Shown in pieces: positions 1 through 8,545 of a stretch of 64,000 nucleotides of DNA (positions are counted from its first letter, which is position 1; each line of letters opens with the position of its first letter). The stretch comes from Candidatus Fermentibacter sp. GTDB taxonomy: Bacteria; Fermentibacterota; Fermentibacteria; Fermentibacterales; Fermentibacteraceae. The stretch spans positions 1-64,000 of the forward strand of contig JAUCPW010000029.1 of assembly GCA_030373045.1 (NCBI GenBank), in the 5' to 3' direction. Both the position numbers and the translations under genes were made by a program. A model generated the notes under the pieces. That model ran no database searches. It saw only the letters and a program-made list of their open reading frames with translations, and was not told where the DNA came from.

Positions 1-34
1 GCGTTTCAATCCACGCGCCCGCGCGGGGCGCGAC
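1..34 (-). CRISPR. Leader-proximal repeat of a type I-C CRISPR array
   Basis: Bases 3-34, read on the minus strand, start GTCGCGCCCC and end GTGGATTGAAAC. This is the 32-nt repeat class typical of type I-C systems, with a GC-rich palindromic core and a GATTGAAAC tail. It lies just past cas2 and the leader, in the same direction as the cas genes, so it is the first repeat. The first spacer starts at base 2 and continues outside the window, so spacer number and content cannot be seen. The precursor should be cut by Cas5c. Confidence 0.9.
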
Positions 35-210
35 CGTCATGCACCTATAGTAATATTTGACAACAAGAACCTGCGTCGCTTCCGCGAACCGTCTTCTGAA
101 TCAACAGATCGAAACTTCATAGACGCAACACGATCTGTGTAGTGATGCACTGCAACATGTTACAGCTCCGCGAACGTGCCATATCATCCATGTCAGCTTC
201 ACGTTCGCGG
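35..210 (-). promoter_or_regulatory. CRISPR leader
   Basis: This AT-richer non-coding stretch lies between the cas2 stop and the first repeat, the position expected for the leader that drives array transcription and directs new spacer insertion. Near the repeat the minus strand reads TTGTCAAATATTACTATAGG, a plausible promoter-like AT tract. It also holds an 8-bp inverted repeat, ACAGATCG at 104-111 and CGATCTGT at 131-138, which could be an integration-host or adaptation site. Function is inferred from position. Confidence 0.7.
168..210. repeat. Perfect 11-bp inverted repeat just after cas2
   Basis: CCGCGAACGTG at 168-178 and CACGTTCGCGG at 200-210 are exact reverse complements with a 21-nt loop. 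The structure begins directly after the cas2 stop codon (213-211). The half-site TCCGCGAAC also occurs at 81-89 in the leader. It could end or process the cas transcript before the array, or bind a protein in the leader. There is no U-tract. Confidence 0.6.
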
Positions 211-501
211 CTAGAAAAGTATAGGTCCTTCAAGATCCGGTACATCCTTGATTCCGTGGTGTTCGACCTTGTTTCGGTAGTTCGCTCCCAGGAAGTAAAA
301 CCTCAGGCTGTCCTCATCGTCCTTCATTTCATACAGAAGCCGGCCCCTGAGTACAGCCCACTGAGCCGGATCGACGATGCACTCGAACACGGAGTTCTGA
401 ACGCGCTGGCCGAAGTCGAGGCATGCCTTCGAGACACGCCGGAGTCTCCTCCGCCCAGCAGAATTCACAGTGCTCACGTCATAACTCACAAGAACGAACA
501 T
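211..501 (-). CDS. cas2: CRISPR-associated endoribonuclease-like Cas2 (type I-C)
   Basis: 96 residues, the usual Cas2 length. The N-terminus MFVLVSYDVST carries the beta-strand with the conserved Asp of the ferredoxin-like fold, followed by the basic RRRLRRVSKAC helix and the DFGQRVQNSVFEC segment typical of the I-C subtype. Cas2 dimers bridge two Cas1 dimers to form the spacer-integration complex. The gene starts 6 nt after the cas1 stop, is last in the cas operon, and is followed by the leader and array. Confidence 0.96.
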   Translation of the reverse strand: MFVLVSYDVSTVNSAGRRRLRRVSKACLDFGQRVQNSVFECIVDPAQWAVLRGRLLYEMKDDEDSLRFYFLGANYRNKVEHHGIKDVPDLEGPILF

Positions 502-507
502 ACCGGC

Positions 508-1536
508 CTACTTGACGAAGAAAGGCGGATAGGCATCGAGATCCCCCCTGAGGTGCCTCGCCAGAAGCCTTGCCTGAAGATGCGGGAGCATTCCGACTGT
601 GACCTGCTCCTCCAGGAACGGATGCCGGAGTTCCTCGTTCTTACGCTCCTGATAACCGACCAAGACAGTCTTCCTGGTATCGTCGTCCATCAGCACGGCT
701 CCGGTTTCTGTGACCGTGAAACCGGACGGTGTGACCTGGCGCCTGTTGATCAGGCTCAGCACAAGACGATCCGCTATGAAGGACCTGAACTCCTCCATCA
801 GATCGAGTGCGAGGGAGGGTCTGCCAGGCCTGTCAGCGTGAAGATAACCCGCCTGTGGATCGAGCCCGACGCCCTCCAACGCGGAAACGCAATCATGGAC
901 GAGCATCGTGTAGATGAAGGAAAGCAGAGCGTTCACCCTGTCGAGCGGGGGACGCCTCGAGCGGTTCCTGAATCTCAACGAGTCTTCATCTACGTGGATC
1001 ATTCCATCGAAAACGCCGTAGTAGTAGTTCGCGGCCATCCCTTCGATGCCTCGAAGAGTGTCTACATCCAGGCACTCGGAAGCACACCTGAGGCTTCCAG
1101 ACAAGGCGTCCACGGCTTCTTTCGCGTCCGAACCAGCTTTTTCGGGATGATCTCGTACATTCCTCTGAAGAATCGACCGGCAGTTTGCAATCTTGCCGAT
1201 GACGAAGGATCGCGCGATCTGCGCCTTGCACGAGGGTTCCTCCGACGATCGATACTGAGCCTTGCGCAGAAGGATGTTGCCTGATACCGGACCGCCCACC
1301 CTTGCCTGGAAACGACCGCGCTCTGTGAACCAGGCAATACAGATCCCACGTTCGCACGCGGCGAACATCAAGGGCGGGCTGATACCGACATGCCCGAAGC
1401 AGACGATGCTCTCAAGCATGTGCATCGGCAGACGGCCCTTCACTTCGCCATCGGTCTTGACGAGTATCGCCTCGCCTTCGAGCGACAGATATGCTCCAGG
1501 CGTTGTCACATAGACTGTGTTCAAGTGTTTCTTCAT
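508..1536 (-). CDS. cas1: CRISPR-associated integrase Cas1 (type I-C)
   Basis: 342 residues, normal for Cas1c. The N-terminal beta-domain (LNTVYVTTPGAYLSLEGEAI) matches the family. The C-terminal all-alpha domain carries the metal ligands: Glu in GIEGMAANYYYG, His in LHADRPGRPSLALD, and the acidic residues that follow. Cas1 inserts prespacers at the leader-repeat junction together with Cas2; the neighbouring Cas4 trims prespacers and selects the PAM in I-C systems. It follows cas4 with a 3-nt gap. No catalytic residue appears lost, so adaptation should be functional. Confidence 0.96.
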   Translation of the reverse strand: MKKHLNTVYVTTPGAYLSLEGEAILVKTDGEVKGRLPMHMLESIVCFGHVGISPPLMFAACERGICIAWFTERGRFQARVGGPVSGNILLRKAQYRSSEEPSCKAQIARSFVIGKIANCRSILQRNVRDHPEKAGSDAKEAVDALSGSLRCASECLDVDTLRGIEGMAANYYYGVFDGMIHVDEDSLRFRNRSRRPPLDRVNALLSFIYTMLVHDCVSALEGVGLDPQAGYLHADRPGRPSLALDLMEEFRSFIADRLVLSLINRRQVTPSGFTVTETGAVLMDDDTRKTVLVGYQERKNEELRHPFLEEQVTVGMLPHLQARLLARHLRGDLDAYPPFFVK

Positions 1537-1539
1537 TAT

Positions 1540-2259
1540 TCAGCCGTCAGCGTCATTTCCCGACAGAGCGCGGACGATGTATCCGGATGCCTTTTCGCGG
1601 AGTCCTGTCACTTCAGGCATGCATGCATCCTTCATCGCGCAGTGGGTACAACCGTCCCTGAACACCGCCGGCGGATTCCGACCGCCCTCAACAAGAGCAT
1701 GGAGTTTCGAAGCGCTATCACATGTTGTTCGCCTCATCACCGGATCGAACACAACAGCTTCTCTCTTCTGGATTCTGCCATAGAAGATGGCACCTTCCGG
1801 AACTTCCGCTCCAAGCATCTCCTCAAGGCAGATTGCCTGAGCACAGAGCTGCACCCGGTCACAATCGTCAACCTTGGGCTTACCGTGCTTGTACTCGACG
1901 GGAAATGGCTGCCACAGGCCATCGCATCCCTCCATCGAGATCCCGTTGATGGAGACCCTGTGGAACTCCACGACATCAGCCTTCCCGGTGACGCCAAGGG
2001 AATGGGAACACAGCAGTAACTCCCTGACGACGATGACATCACCCCGTTTTTCCCGTCTCGGGGCATCTCCGTGGACTCTCCGATGAAGCTGGCTGCCAGA
2101 TACAGTCAGCTTGTTATCGAACCAGAGCTGTTCATTCGAGTTCAGCGAGCACTGTCGTTCGCAGAACATGATGTGCTGAAGCAAAGACAGTGCTAGCAGC
2201 TCATCATCGGAGTACAGCCTTGTCATCTTTTCGCCGATAGTCGGTTCTCGGCCTCCCAC
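1540..2259 (-). CDS. cas4: CRISPR-associated exonuclease Cas4
   Basis: Up to 239 residues from a GTG start at 2259. An ATG at 2226, giving 228 residues starting MTRLYSDDELL, looks like the usual Cas4 N-terminus and may be the true start; neither has a strong SD. The iron-sulfur cysteines are visible: FCERQC near the N-terminus and CTHCAMKDAC near the C-terminus. The RecB-type nuclease core lies between them (GKADVVEFHR, then VEYKHGKP with the catalytic Glu and Lys). In type I-C, Cas4 processes prespacer ends and imposes PAM choice with Cas1-Cas2. Confidence 0.93.
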   Translation of the reverse strand: MGGREPTIGEKMTRLYSDDELLALSLLQHIMFCERQCSLNSNEQLWFDNKLTVSGSQLHRRVHGDAPRREKRGDVIVVRELLLCSHSLGVTGKADVVEFHRVSINGISMEGCDGLWQPFPVEYKHGKPKVDDCDRVQLCAQAICLEEMLGAEVPEGAIFYGRIQKREAVVFDPVMRRTTCDSASKLHALVEGGRNPPAVFRDGCTHCAMKDACMPEVTGLREKASGYIVRALSGNDADG

Positions 2260-2276
2260 CGGGTATCAACTCATCC

Positions 2277-3374
2277 CTACACGAGCTCCATCAATGAGAC
2301 TCCTGCCGGGACCCCGGATGACGTCACGGTGCATTCGTAGTCGGAGAAGTTTCGAGCAGGCTTCGACTCGTCCTTCTTTCTCAGTGTCACGAGATCGAAG
2401 AGCTGATGGGCGGGAGCGTTGCCCAGAGCCGAGTCATGTCTGAACACGACAAGCTTCCTGGTAGCCATCATCCCGCGAGCGGCCGACCTGTCGTGCTCGA
2501 ACATCATCTTCAGGGCATCCCAGAATAGGTCCAGGTCTTCCTGTGAGAACCCTGTCTGTGCAGCGAGATTGGCCGAGATGAAGCCGTGTGTTACGTACAC
2601 GCCGTAAGGCACGGTGTTCTTCCTGCCCATCGTGCGGTTGTCTCCACCCTGTTTCTCAGCCTCCGCTTCGGTTGCCACGGCCATACGTGTGATTGAGTGC
2701 TCGGAAGTTACGATAGGATCGACGGAACGGCCGAATGTCATCTGTACCGGGCCGCGCACCTGGCCGCAGTTAGGAGCTGACTTCAAGGACAGGACTGCTC
2801 CGAAAGTCCTGATGTCATAGTAGTCTTTCATCATCCTGAGTCGGCCCAATTGAGTTTCATCGGCCGTTGGTTTCCTGGGTTTTGCTTCCTTCATGACGGC
2901 AAGTATCAGATCAACAACCTGCTTTGGCGGCTTGTTCTCCTTTATCCATGCCTTGATCTCCGCTTTGTCAGCGTCTGGCGCCACTTCGATACGATCGCCA
3001 CCCTCTTCAGCCACATCGAGGTATGTAATCCCCTCGGGCAGCACAAGGTCCGAGAACAGAGGTTCAAGCGAAGCCGGAACAGGCATACTGGCCCCTTGAC
3101 CAGTGTTGATTCCAAGCTCGGAAAATGCCTTCACATGTGCCCGCCCCAGGACTGCCTTCTCCCTGACATAGATTTCATACCCAGGCTGTGATTGTTTCAC
3201 GATCTCGACGAAGTTGCGTACTTTCCTCTTCAGGCAGACGTCTGTCACCAGTCCGCACCCGGTTTCCGCATCGAGCCTGGGGAGGTTCCCGGCATCGGGA
3301 TCGCCGTTCGGGTTGCCGTCCTGTACGTCGAAAACAAGGACGAAGTCATATCTGTTCCTGATCGGATCGCTCAC
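2277..3374 (-). CDS. cas7c: Cascade backbone protein Cas7c (Csd2) with an extra insertion
   Basis: The first 85 residues follow Csd2 closely ([20 protein letters not shown], then [14 protein letters not shown]). The core resumes at about residue 185 ([36 protein letters not shown]). Several copies line the crRNA in the type I-C Cascade. The protein is 365 residues, against about 290 for well-known Csd2 proteins. The excess is an insertion at roughly residues 95-175, rich in charged residues and Pro-Lys. The gene overlaps the cas8c stop by 4 nt. Confidence 0.95.
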   Translation of the reverse strand: MSDPIRNRYDFVLVFDVQDGNPNGDPDAGNLPRLDAETGCGLVTDVCLKRKVRNFVEIVKQSQPGYEIYVREKAVLGRAHVKAFSELGINTGQGASMPVPASLEPLFSDLVLPEGITYLDVAEEGGDRIEVAPDADKAEIKAWIKENKPPKQVVDLILAVMKEAKPRKPTADETQLGRLRMMKDYYDIRTFGAVLSLKSAPNCGQVRGPVQMTFGRSVDPIVTSEHSITRMAVATEAEAEKQGGDNRTMGRKNTVPYGVYVTHGFISANLAAQTGFSQEDLDLFWDALKMMFEHDRSAARGMMATRKLVVFRHDSALGNAPAHQLFDLVTLRKKDESKPARNFSDYECTVTSSGVPAGVSLMELV

Positions 3375-3754
3375 TTCTGTACCCCCATCTCCTCGACCTT
3401 GTCAGCTTTCTTCGTGTAGAAATCCTGTCTCTGATGGTAGTATCCGATGGCAAACCGCCCCTGATCGTCCAGGGTCAGGTGGGCGGGGAAGTCATCGATT
3501 CCTTCGACTATCTGCCCGATGAGCTTTTCGTAGAACACCTGCCTGCCAGGATTCTCGATCTTCGCGATGTGATGATTCTTCTGCCGCATCAGGTTGCCGA
3601 ACACCGTCACCGGCGTACTTGATGCAGCCCCGTAGAATCTGTCCCTGATTGTTGCATTGATACCCGGGCTCGCCTCCTCCTGTACCCGTTCGAGAGCTGC
3701 GAACAGCCGCCCAAGAAGGTATCCGGCATTCCTGTTCGATTGGTCGAGGCTCAT
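3371..3754 (-). CDS. cas11c: Cas11c small subunit, internal translation within cas8c
   Basis: In type I-C systems the Cascade small subunit is known to be made from an internal start near the 3' end of cas8c. Here an in-frame ATG at 3754 is preceded by AAGGAG with 6 nt between, an excellent ribosome binding site in the middle of a gene. The product would be 127 residues, starting [18 protein letters not shown] and ending with the Cas8c C-terminus. The helical YLLGRLFA region matches the start of known Cas11c proteins. An ATG at 3760 directly abuts the SD and is a worse start. Confidence 0.8.
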   Translation of the reverse strand: MSLDQSNRNAGYLLGRLFAALERVQEEASPGINATIRDRFYGAASSTPVTVFGNLMRQKNHHIAKIENPGRQVFYEKLIGQIVEGIDDFPAHLTLDDQGRFAIGYYHQRQDFYTKKADKVEEMGVQK

Positions 3755-5146
3755 CTGCATCTCCTTTTCACTATAAGCGACATCGGTTCGTGTAATCCTG
3801 TTGAGACATGCCTTCACAATTGAAGCCCGGGGATAGTTGACCTCGTGTTCCGCCCTGATTCGGACAAGAGCCGCCTGCAGCAAGGCTCTCGGATACTGTC
3901 TTCTCTCCAGGATTGCGCGCATGATGCTTTCGGAGAGATGAGACGGAATGTTGTCTGCCTTCCCCTGTGCTGCTATCGAGACAAGCAGCCGGAAGAGCGA
4001 GAGAAACCTGGGATCTTTTGGCCCATGGATCATCTGGATATCCAGGAAGTGCTGTCTGATTGCTTCAGCCATCTCGTCGATCCGACCGTGCAACCAGAAC
4101 CTGATCGCAATCCTGCCTGCATTCGGTGCAAGCCCAAGAACATAGAACTCGTTATTGCCTTGTTCGCTCAGTACACCGGTTTCTACCGACCGGAACAGGT
4201 CTCTCACTGCACCTGACATGCGATCAGGATCGTCTTTGGGAGGCTCGTGGAAGAATGAGCCGAAGCTGTGTTCAAAACTGCTAGGCCGTTTCGACCAGAA
4301 TACGGTGGATGTATCCCCGACCTGCATTCTCTGGTCCGAATCCTCACGCAGAAGATGATTCAGCGCAGTCGTATACGCTGTTGCTGCTGCGACCCCGACT
4401 GGGGCATTCATGCCTTGGATCTTACCGTATGATTCGAAGGCATCCGCGTTGAAGGAAACGATGCTTCCACCCGATGACTGCGCTCCCCAGACATTCTTGA
4501 TCTTGGAATGGAGCTTCGCGAGCCTGTCTGTTTCGCCAGAGACCATGCAGGTCACTGTCGGTAGCGTTTCATCCACACTGTTCGTGATGACTCCGAATAC
4601 ACTCCTTCTTTCACCGACGGTCGAAGTGTCTCCTGCGAGCCTGAACGTGACGTTGGGAGCCTTGTCGTCCATGAGATCCTGCCAGCCGGCAAGACCGGAC
4701 AGGAGTGACAACATATCTTCTCGCTCCAAGAACAAGCTTACGGCATTCACCGCTTCGTCGTCATCCAGCAAGAGATTCTTGATCCCAGCAATGAAGAGCT
4801 GGTGCTGTTGCTGCGTCCGATTCGGATCGCCCTTGCCCTTTGTGTCGATTCCAAGGGCATAATCGAGGCCATCCCAGAGCAGATTGGCTTTCAGGTCATT
4901 TCCACGCAGGACTGAATGAGGAACAAGAAACTTGCGCCCCTTGAGCTTCTTCCCTCTCCGTTCTCTGGTGTCCTCGATTGCCAGTGGCAAGCCATCCCGG
5001 TCGAGGATGATCACCCAGGGGATCTCCTTCCATTCGAACCCAGCCGGGGCGATACGATCTCCCCTGTCCAGCGAGGTTGATTCGCCTTCCGATTCCTGGA
5101 AGCTCGACTTTCTGTCGTAATACTCCTTCAGGGCCTGAAGTATCAT
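3371..5146 (-). CDS. cas8c: Cascade large subunit Cas8c (Csd1)
   Basis: 591 residues, in the normal range for Csd1. The N-terminus [15 protein letters not shown] is typical of the family. Cas8c recognises the PAM and recruits Cas3 after R-loop formation. The C-terminal about 127 residues are also made separately as Cas11c. The start overlaps the cas5c stop by 4 nt (ATGA), which implies coupled translation with its Cascade partners. No truncation or frameshift is seen. Confidence 0.95.
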   Translation of the reverse strand: MILQALKEYYDRKSSFQESEGESTSLDRGDRIAPAGFEWKEIPWVIILDRDGLPLAIEDTRERRGKKLKGRKFLVPHSVLRGNDLKANLLWDGLDYALGIDTKGKGDPNRTQQQHQLFIAGIKNLLLDDDEAVNAVSLFLEREDMLSLLSGLAGWQDLMDDKAPNVTFRLAGDTSTVGERRSVFGVITNSVDETLPTVTCMVSGETDRLAKLHSKIKNVWGAQSSGGSIVSFNADAFESYGKIQGMNAPVGVAAATAYTTALNHLLREDSDQRMQVGDTSTVFWSKRPSSFEHSFGSFFHEPPKDDPDRMSGAVRDLFRSVETGVLSEQGNNEFYVLGLAPNAGRIAIRFWLHGRIDEMAEAIRQHFLDIQMIHGPKDPRFLSLFRLLVSIAAQGKADNIPSHLSESIMRAILERRQYPRALLQAALVRIRAEHEVNYPRASIVKACLNRITRTDVAYSEKEMQMSLDQSNRNAGYLLGRLFAALERVQEEASPGINATIRDRFYGAASSTPVTVFGNLMRQKNHHIAKIENPGRQVFYEKLIGQIVEGIDDFPAHLTLDDQGRFAIGYYHQRQDFYTKKADKVEEMGVQK

Positions 5147-5844
5147 GCCCCCCTCACCTCCGGCGATCCGCGATCCGGAACAGCGACGACCCCTTTCTCG
5201 ATGGATGCATTGAAGAACAGGGGCATCGGATTGTCCAGATCCGTGAAATCGATGTCATAGACCATCCAGCCGAGATCACGAGTGTCCTGTATCGTCTCGG
5301 CAGGTTCCTTTTCAGGATCTACCAGTCGGAATTCGGCAGAGAACTCGCGACAGCCTAGGTAGGGTTGATTGAAGCACTGCCCCTTCCTGGCACGGCGTTC
5401 GAACATCGCGGCGTATTTCGCCTCGGTTTCATCGGCTCTCAGGATCTCTTCCTCTGCTGGATCGGCGAGATACTCTGGCAGAGGATTTCTGACCTTCTGC
5501 CTCTGCCCAGGCGGGATGAATTCGAAGTCGGCATGGATCCGATATCGCACATCTCGGAGGATAAGCCCGGCCCTCTGCTGCCTGTCGTCCTCGACGAAGA
5601 TTCCCTTCGAACGGGTCGAGGCAACGCTACCGACCTCGTTCCTCCTAACCGAGAACCATCTGATCTCGTTCAGCACTTCGATCCGGTGGATCCTCCATGA
5701 GATAGCCGGCTTCCAGAGGATCGCATCGAAGATCGCCCGCGCGGCAGACGGGGTGATCACGTCATAGCTGACGCGCTCGACCTTCATTTCCGGTCGAGAG
5801 AAGCAGGCATACGGCCCCCAGACCTCGAGACAGAATCCTCTCAC
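5143..5844 (-). CDS. cas5c: Cas5c (Cas5d), crRNA endoribonuclease of type I-C
   Basis: I start at GTG 5844, with SD-like GGGGGTG just upstream, giving 233 residues from VRGFCLEVWGPYACFSRPEM, the classic Cas5d N-terminus. A longer frame reaches 5949 but would overlap cas3 and add a low-complexity basic stretch, so I reject it. In type I-C no Cas6 exists; Cas5c cuts the repeat hairpin and caps the 5' end of the crRNA. The family motif SYDVITPSAARAIFDAILWKP, the RWFSVRRNE stretch and QPYLGCREF are all present. Confidence 0.93.
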   Translation of the reverse strand: MRGFCLEVWGPYACFSRPEMKVERVSYDVITPSAARAIFDAILWKPAISWRIHRIEVLNEIRWFSVRRNEVGSVASTRSKGIFVEDDRQQRAGLILRDVRYRIHADFEFIPPGQRQKVRNPLPEYLADPAEEEILRADETEAKYAAMFERRARKGQCFNQPYLGCREFSAEFRLVDPEKEPAETIQDTRDLGWMVYDIDFTDLDNPMPLFFNASIEKGVVAVPDRGSPEVRGA

Positions 5845-5857
5845 GGGGCACCCCCAG

Positions 5858-8080
5858 TCAGAAAACCGTTTCTTCCGAAAAAAAGGTCTCCTTGAACAGG
5901 TCGACGTCGATCTGGGGTCCGGATGGACCGTTCCAGCAGTCGAAGCCATCGACGATTTCCCTGATGTTTCTCTGCTCCTTCTCGAACAGCCAGCTCTGCA
6001 AGGAAACGGTATGACGCTGAAGCTTCCTTAGGAGATCACGATTCGGGCCGAATCGCTCGAGTTGATCGATCAATTCCGAACCTTCGCCGTAATGAACGAG
6101 CAACGGCCTGCTGTCCTCGTCGACAAGCCTGAAGGAATCGCCAACCGACCGAAAACTGATGACAAAATCGGCTGCATCCTTTTGAAGACCTTGCATGAAT
6201 CGGGCTCCTGTGTCGTTGAGCCGAGAGTAGAATTGCTCGAAATACCGGGTGTACCATTGCGGCTCGGAGGGATCGAAGCCCTCGAGCGAGGCGATCTCGA
6301 TCATCGAGGTATAACCGGACGAGAGCAGCCCCCGGGGTATCCGGCCCGGCGAGACGAAGACCTTCACCATGCCCCTCCCCGTGCCGAGTCTGCCCTCCCG
6401 GTTGCATCTGCCCGCCGCCTGGGCGATCGAGTCGAGACCGGCTGCCGCCCGATAGACTACTGGGAAGTCGAGATCAACCCCGGCCTCGATCAGTTGGGTG
6501 CTGATGACGCGAACTCTCTCGTCTCTGTCGAGCCTTCTTCTGATCTCGGAGACCGTTTTCGACCTGTGCTCGCCGCACAGAAGCGTCGAGAGATGGAAGG
6601 GCTCCTCGTCAGACGGGAGCAGCTGCCTGAGTTCACGCCATATCTCGTACGCATCGCGCCTGGAGTTGACGACGCATAGTACCTGGGGATGCTCAGCAAG
6701 TTCGGCTGCCAGCACGGGCCATGAAGTCGGAGATCCGCTCAGAGAGGCTGGCATGGTGATCGATGTCCTCCTGAGCAACCTGTGCAGCAACGCAGGATCA
6801 GGTACTATCTCATGGGCTGTGGTGAGCTTCGGAAGAGGCGGCTGTGTAGCAGTGGAAAGGAGCATCGTCACACCGTAGTTCCTGACAAGCTCGTTCATCG
6901 CCCACACGCAGGGCGTGAGCTTTTCCGGCGTGATGAGCTGTGCCTCGTCCAGTATCACAACACTGTCGACGAGGTTGTGGAGCTTGCGGCAGGCGGCAGG
7001 TCTGGCGGAGAAGAGGGATTCGAAGAACTGGACATTGGTAGTGAGAACTATGGGGACATCCCAGTTCTCCGCAGCCAGATCGAACTCCGGTGTGCTCCGC
7101 TTCGGATCGAAGCTGGAGTGATGCTCGATGATGCTGTACTCCCAGCGGGGCGAGATCGATCTGAGGACTGAGGCCGTCTGCTCGATGATTGTCGTATACG
7201 GGATGACATAGATGATTCTTCGCTTGGAGTACCTGACGGCGTGATCGAGCGCGAACGCCATCCCGGAAAGGGTCTTGCCTCCTCCGGTGGGAACGTTCAG
7301 GGAGAACAAGCCCGGAGGAAGCTGAGCCTTCTCGCGGCACCAGGCCAGAACATCCTTCCGGATCAGGTTCACCTGAGTGTCGGATTTGAATAGCTCGAGA
7401 TGAGCATCGAGATCGTGCTTCAGGTCTTCGAGACCGGCAAAGCCTCTTCTACGCGCAGCGGAATCAGGGCTGCAGAAAGCTTCGGTATCTAGCCTGTCGG
7501 CATCGACGAGGCAGGAGAAGAGCATCCTGATCCAGAGATGGAGATTCCTTGAATTCACGAAGGAAGGGCACTTCAGATTCATTTTCGTCGAATCGCGTAT
7601 GCTGTCCAGCCCTGAATCGATCGCAGAAAGGAGTTTCTGCCCCTCCTTCAGTCTCTCTTTGAGGCAGGCCCGACTGGTTTCTGATGCGAAGTAATCAGCC
7701 AACCCCGAGTGATGACCGGCGCAGAGATAGGCAAGCACCCGGCTAACCGGTAAGGGCATCGTTTCTTCCGCGAAGGCCGCTCCTGCCGCAGAATGGTTCA
7801 CCCTGCCCTTGCCCGTGGTGCTGTCATAATCGGGGTCTGCGAATGACGAAGCGCGTCTGCCCGATTCCATTACAGAATCGTTCGAAGACTCTAGATAGTG
7901 CTGGAAGGCTGCAGAGGCCTTCCCAAGATCGTGTAGCCAGCCGGCAGTCCATGCCCAGTCCTCCGAGTCGAAGCACGATGCCCAGTCGGCGGAAAGATGG
8001 GCAACATTTGAGAGGTGGGAATCGAGGGATTGCCATTCCGAGGGAGGCGCACCCGGCTTCGTATGGGCGAAGTGAGTCAA
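5858..8080 (-). CDS. cas3: CRISPR-associated nuclease-helicase Cas3 (type I-C)
   Basis: 740 residues. An N-terminal HD nuclease domain has the HD pair at about residues 50-51 (GWLHDLGKASAAF) and further His residues (GHHSG). A superfamily 2 helicase follows, with Walker A VPTGGGKT near residue 264, the DEAQ box near 377, a TATQPPLP motif III and a QAAGRCNREG motif VI. Cas3 is recruited to the R-loop and degrades the target strand. The start is TTG at 8080 inside TTGA, which overlaps the stop of the small upstream ORF; AAGGTG lies just upstream. It is the first recognisable cas gene of the operon. Confidence 0.95.
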   Translation of the reverse strand: MTHFAHTKPGAPPSEWQSLDSHLSNVAHLSADWASCFDSEDWAWTAGWLHDLGKASAAFQHYLESSNDSVMESGRRASSFADPDYDSTTGKGRVNHSAAGAAFAEETMPLPVSRVLAYLCAGHHSGLADYFASETSRACLKERLKEGQKLLSAIDSGLDSIRDSTKMNLKCPSFVNSRNLHLWIRMLFSCLVDADRLDTEAFCSPDSAARRRGFAGLEDLKHDLDAHLELFKSDTQVNLIRKDVLAWCREKAQLPPGLFSLNVPTGGGKTLSGMAFALDHAVRYSKRRIIYVIPYTTIIEQTASVLRSISPRWEYSIIEHHSSFDPKRSTPEFDLAAENWDVPIVLTTNVQFFESLFSARPAACRKLHNLVDSVVILDEAQLITPEKLTPCVWAMNELVRNYGVTMLLSTATQPPLPKLTTAHEIVPDPALLHRLLRRTSITMPASLSGSPTSWPVLAAELAEHPQVLCVVNSRRDAYEIWRELRQLLPSDEEPFHLSTLLCGEHRSKTVSEIRRRLDRDERVRVISTQLIEAGVDLDFPVVYRAAAGLDSIAQAAGRCNREGRLGTGRGMVKVFVSPGRIPRGLLSSGYTSMIEIASLEGFDPSEPQWYTRYFEQFYSRLNDTGARFMQGLQKDAADFVISFRSVGDSFRLVDEDSRPLLVHYGEGSELIDQLERFGPNRDLLRKLQRHTVSLQSWLFEKEQRNIREIVDGFDCWNGPSGPQIDVDLFKETFFSEETVF

Positions 8081-8286
8081 TTCACCTTACCTCTTGCTGA
8101 GGGATGCGGTATGGCCACGGTCTTGCGGGGGACCTGAACATGCAGGGGGAAAAGATGGGTTTGATCATCAACGGCAGCCAAATCGAGAAGGTGCTTCCAG
8201 AGGGGATGGCGCGGGCTGCTCTTTGCCCAGAGCACCCTGAAATTGGCACTGTTGTCAGGAAAGCCCTTCTCTTCGAGTTCCACCAT
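8077..8286 (-). CDS. Small protein of unknown function, first gene of the cas operon
   Basis: 69 residues, starting MVELEEKGFPDNSANFRVLW and ending in a Pro-rich, basic tail. The ATG at 8286 has GGAG about 7 nt upstream. Its stop codon overlaps the cas3 TTG start as TTGA, the same coupling used by other gene pairs in this window, which is the main reason to think it is real. I recognise no domain. It could be the remnant of a cas-operon regulator or a genuine accessory peptide. A chance ORF remains possible. Confidence 0.4.
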   Translation of the reverse strand: MVELEEKGFPDNSANFRVLWAKSSPRHPLWKHLLDLAAVDDQTHLFPLHVQVPRKTVAIPHPSARGKVN

Positions 8287-8366
8287 CGACCTACTCCACC
8301 GTGTCGGGGATCAGGAACGATTCGTGACTATTCAGATGGCACCTCGACGGGTCAACTACATCCATC

Positions 8367-8395
8367 ATCAGATACGATAGCATCGCGCATGCCAA
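8367..8395 (-). promoter_or_regulatory. Candidate promoter of the cas operon
   Basis: On the minus strand TTGGCA (8395-8390) and TCTGAT (8372-8367) are 17 bp apart and point at the small ORF and cas3. The match to sigma-70 boxes is partial. A second minus-strand TTGACA at 8424-8419 lacks a good partner box. Confidence 0.4.
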
Positions 8396-8477
8396 ATTCG
8401 CCTCTTCACATAAGCGTTTGTCAAGAATGATCTTCTGAATCGCTTGGGACAAAGGGGGTGCGAAAGGGCCTCACTTT

Positions 8478-8514
8478 CTGATGGGCATATCCATGTGCAT
8501 CTGATGCCCATCAG
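8478..8514. promoter_or_regulatory. Perfect 11-bp inverted repeat, possible operator
   Basis: CTGATGGGCAT at 8478-8488 and ATGCCCATCAG at 8504-8514 are exact reverse complements around a 15-nt spacer. The repeat ends 3 bp before a TTGACA box of the plus-strand promoter and lies upstream of the cas promoter. Without a T-tract it looks more like a dimeric repressor or activator site than a terminator. Confidence 0.5.
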
Positions 8515-8517
8515 GCG

Positions 8518-8545
8518 TTGACATGACTCCCTATGTATGAGTAAT
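8518..8545 (+). promoter_or_regulatory. Candidate promoter of the 8603 gene
   Basis: TTGACA at 8518-8523 and AGTAAT at 8540-8545 are 16 bp apart. Transcription would start near 8552, which favours the downstream ATG at 8603 as the translation start. Confidence 0.45.

Noticed and set aside
1-34. A complete CRISPR array
   Set aside because: Only one repeat lies inside the window. No second repeat was found in the leader or elsewhere, so no array length or spacer can be claimed.
5845-5949. N-terminal extension of cas5c
   Set aside because: It overlaps the cas3 3' end and reads as low-complexity basic sequence; the GTG at 5844 gives the standard Cas5d start.
8119-8430. Plus-strand frame opposite the small cas-operon gene
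   Set aside because: No SD and no recognisable domain; the coding signal is weaker than on the opposite strand.
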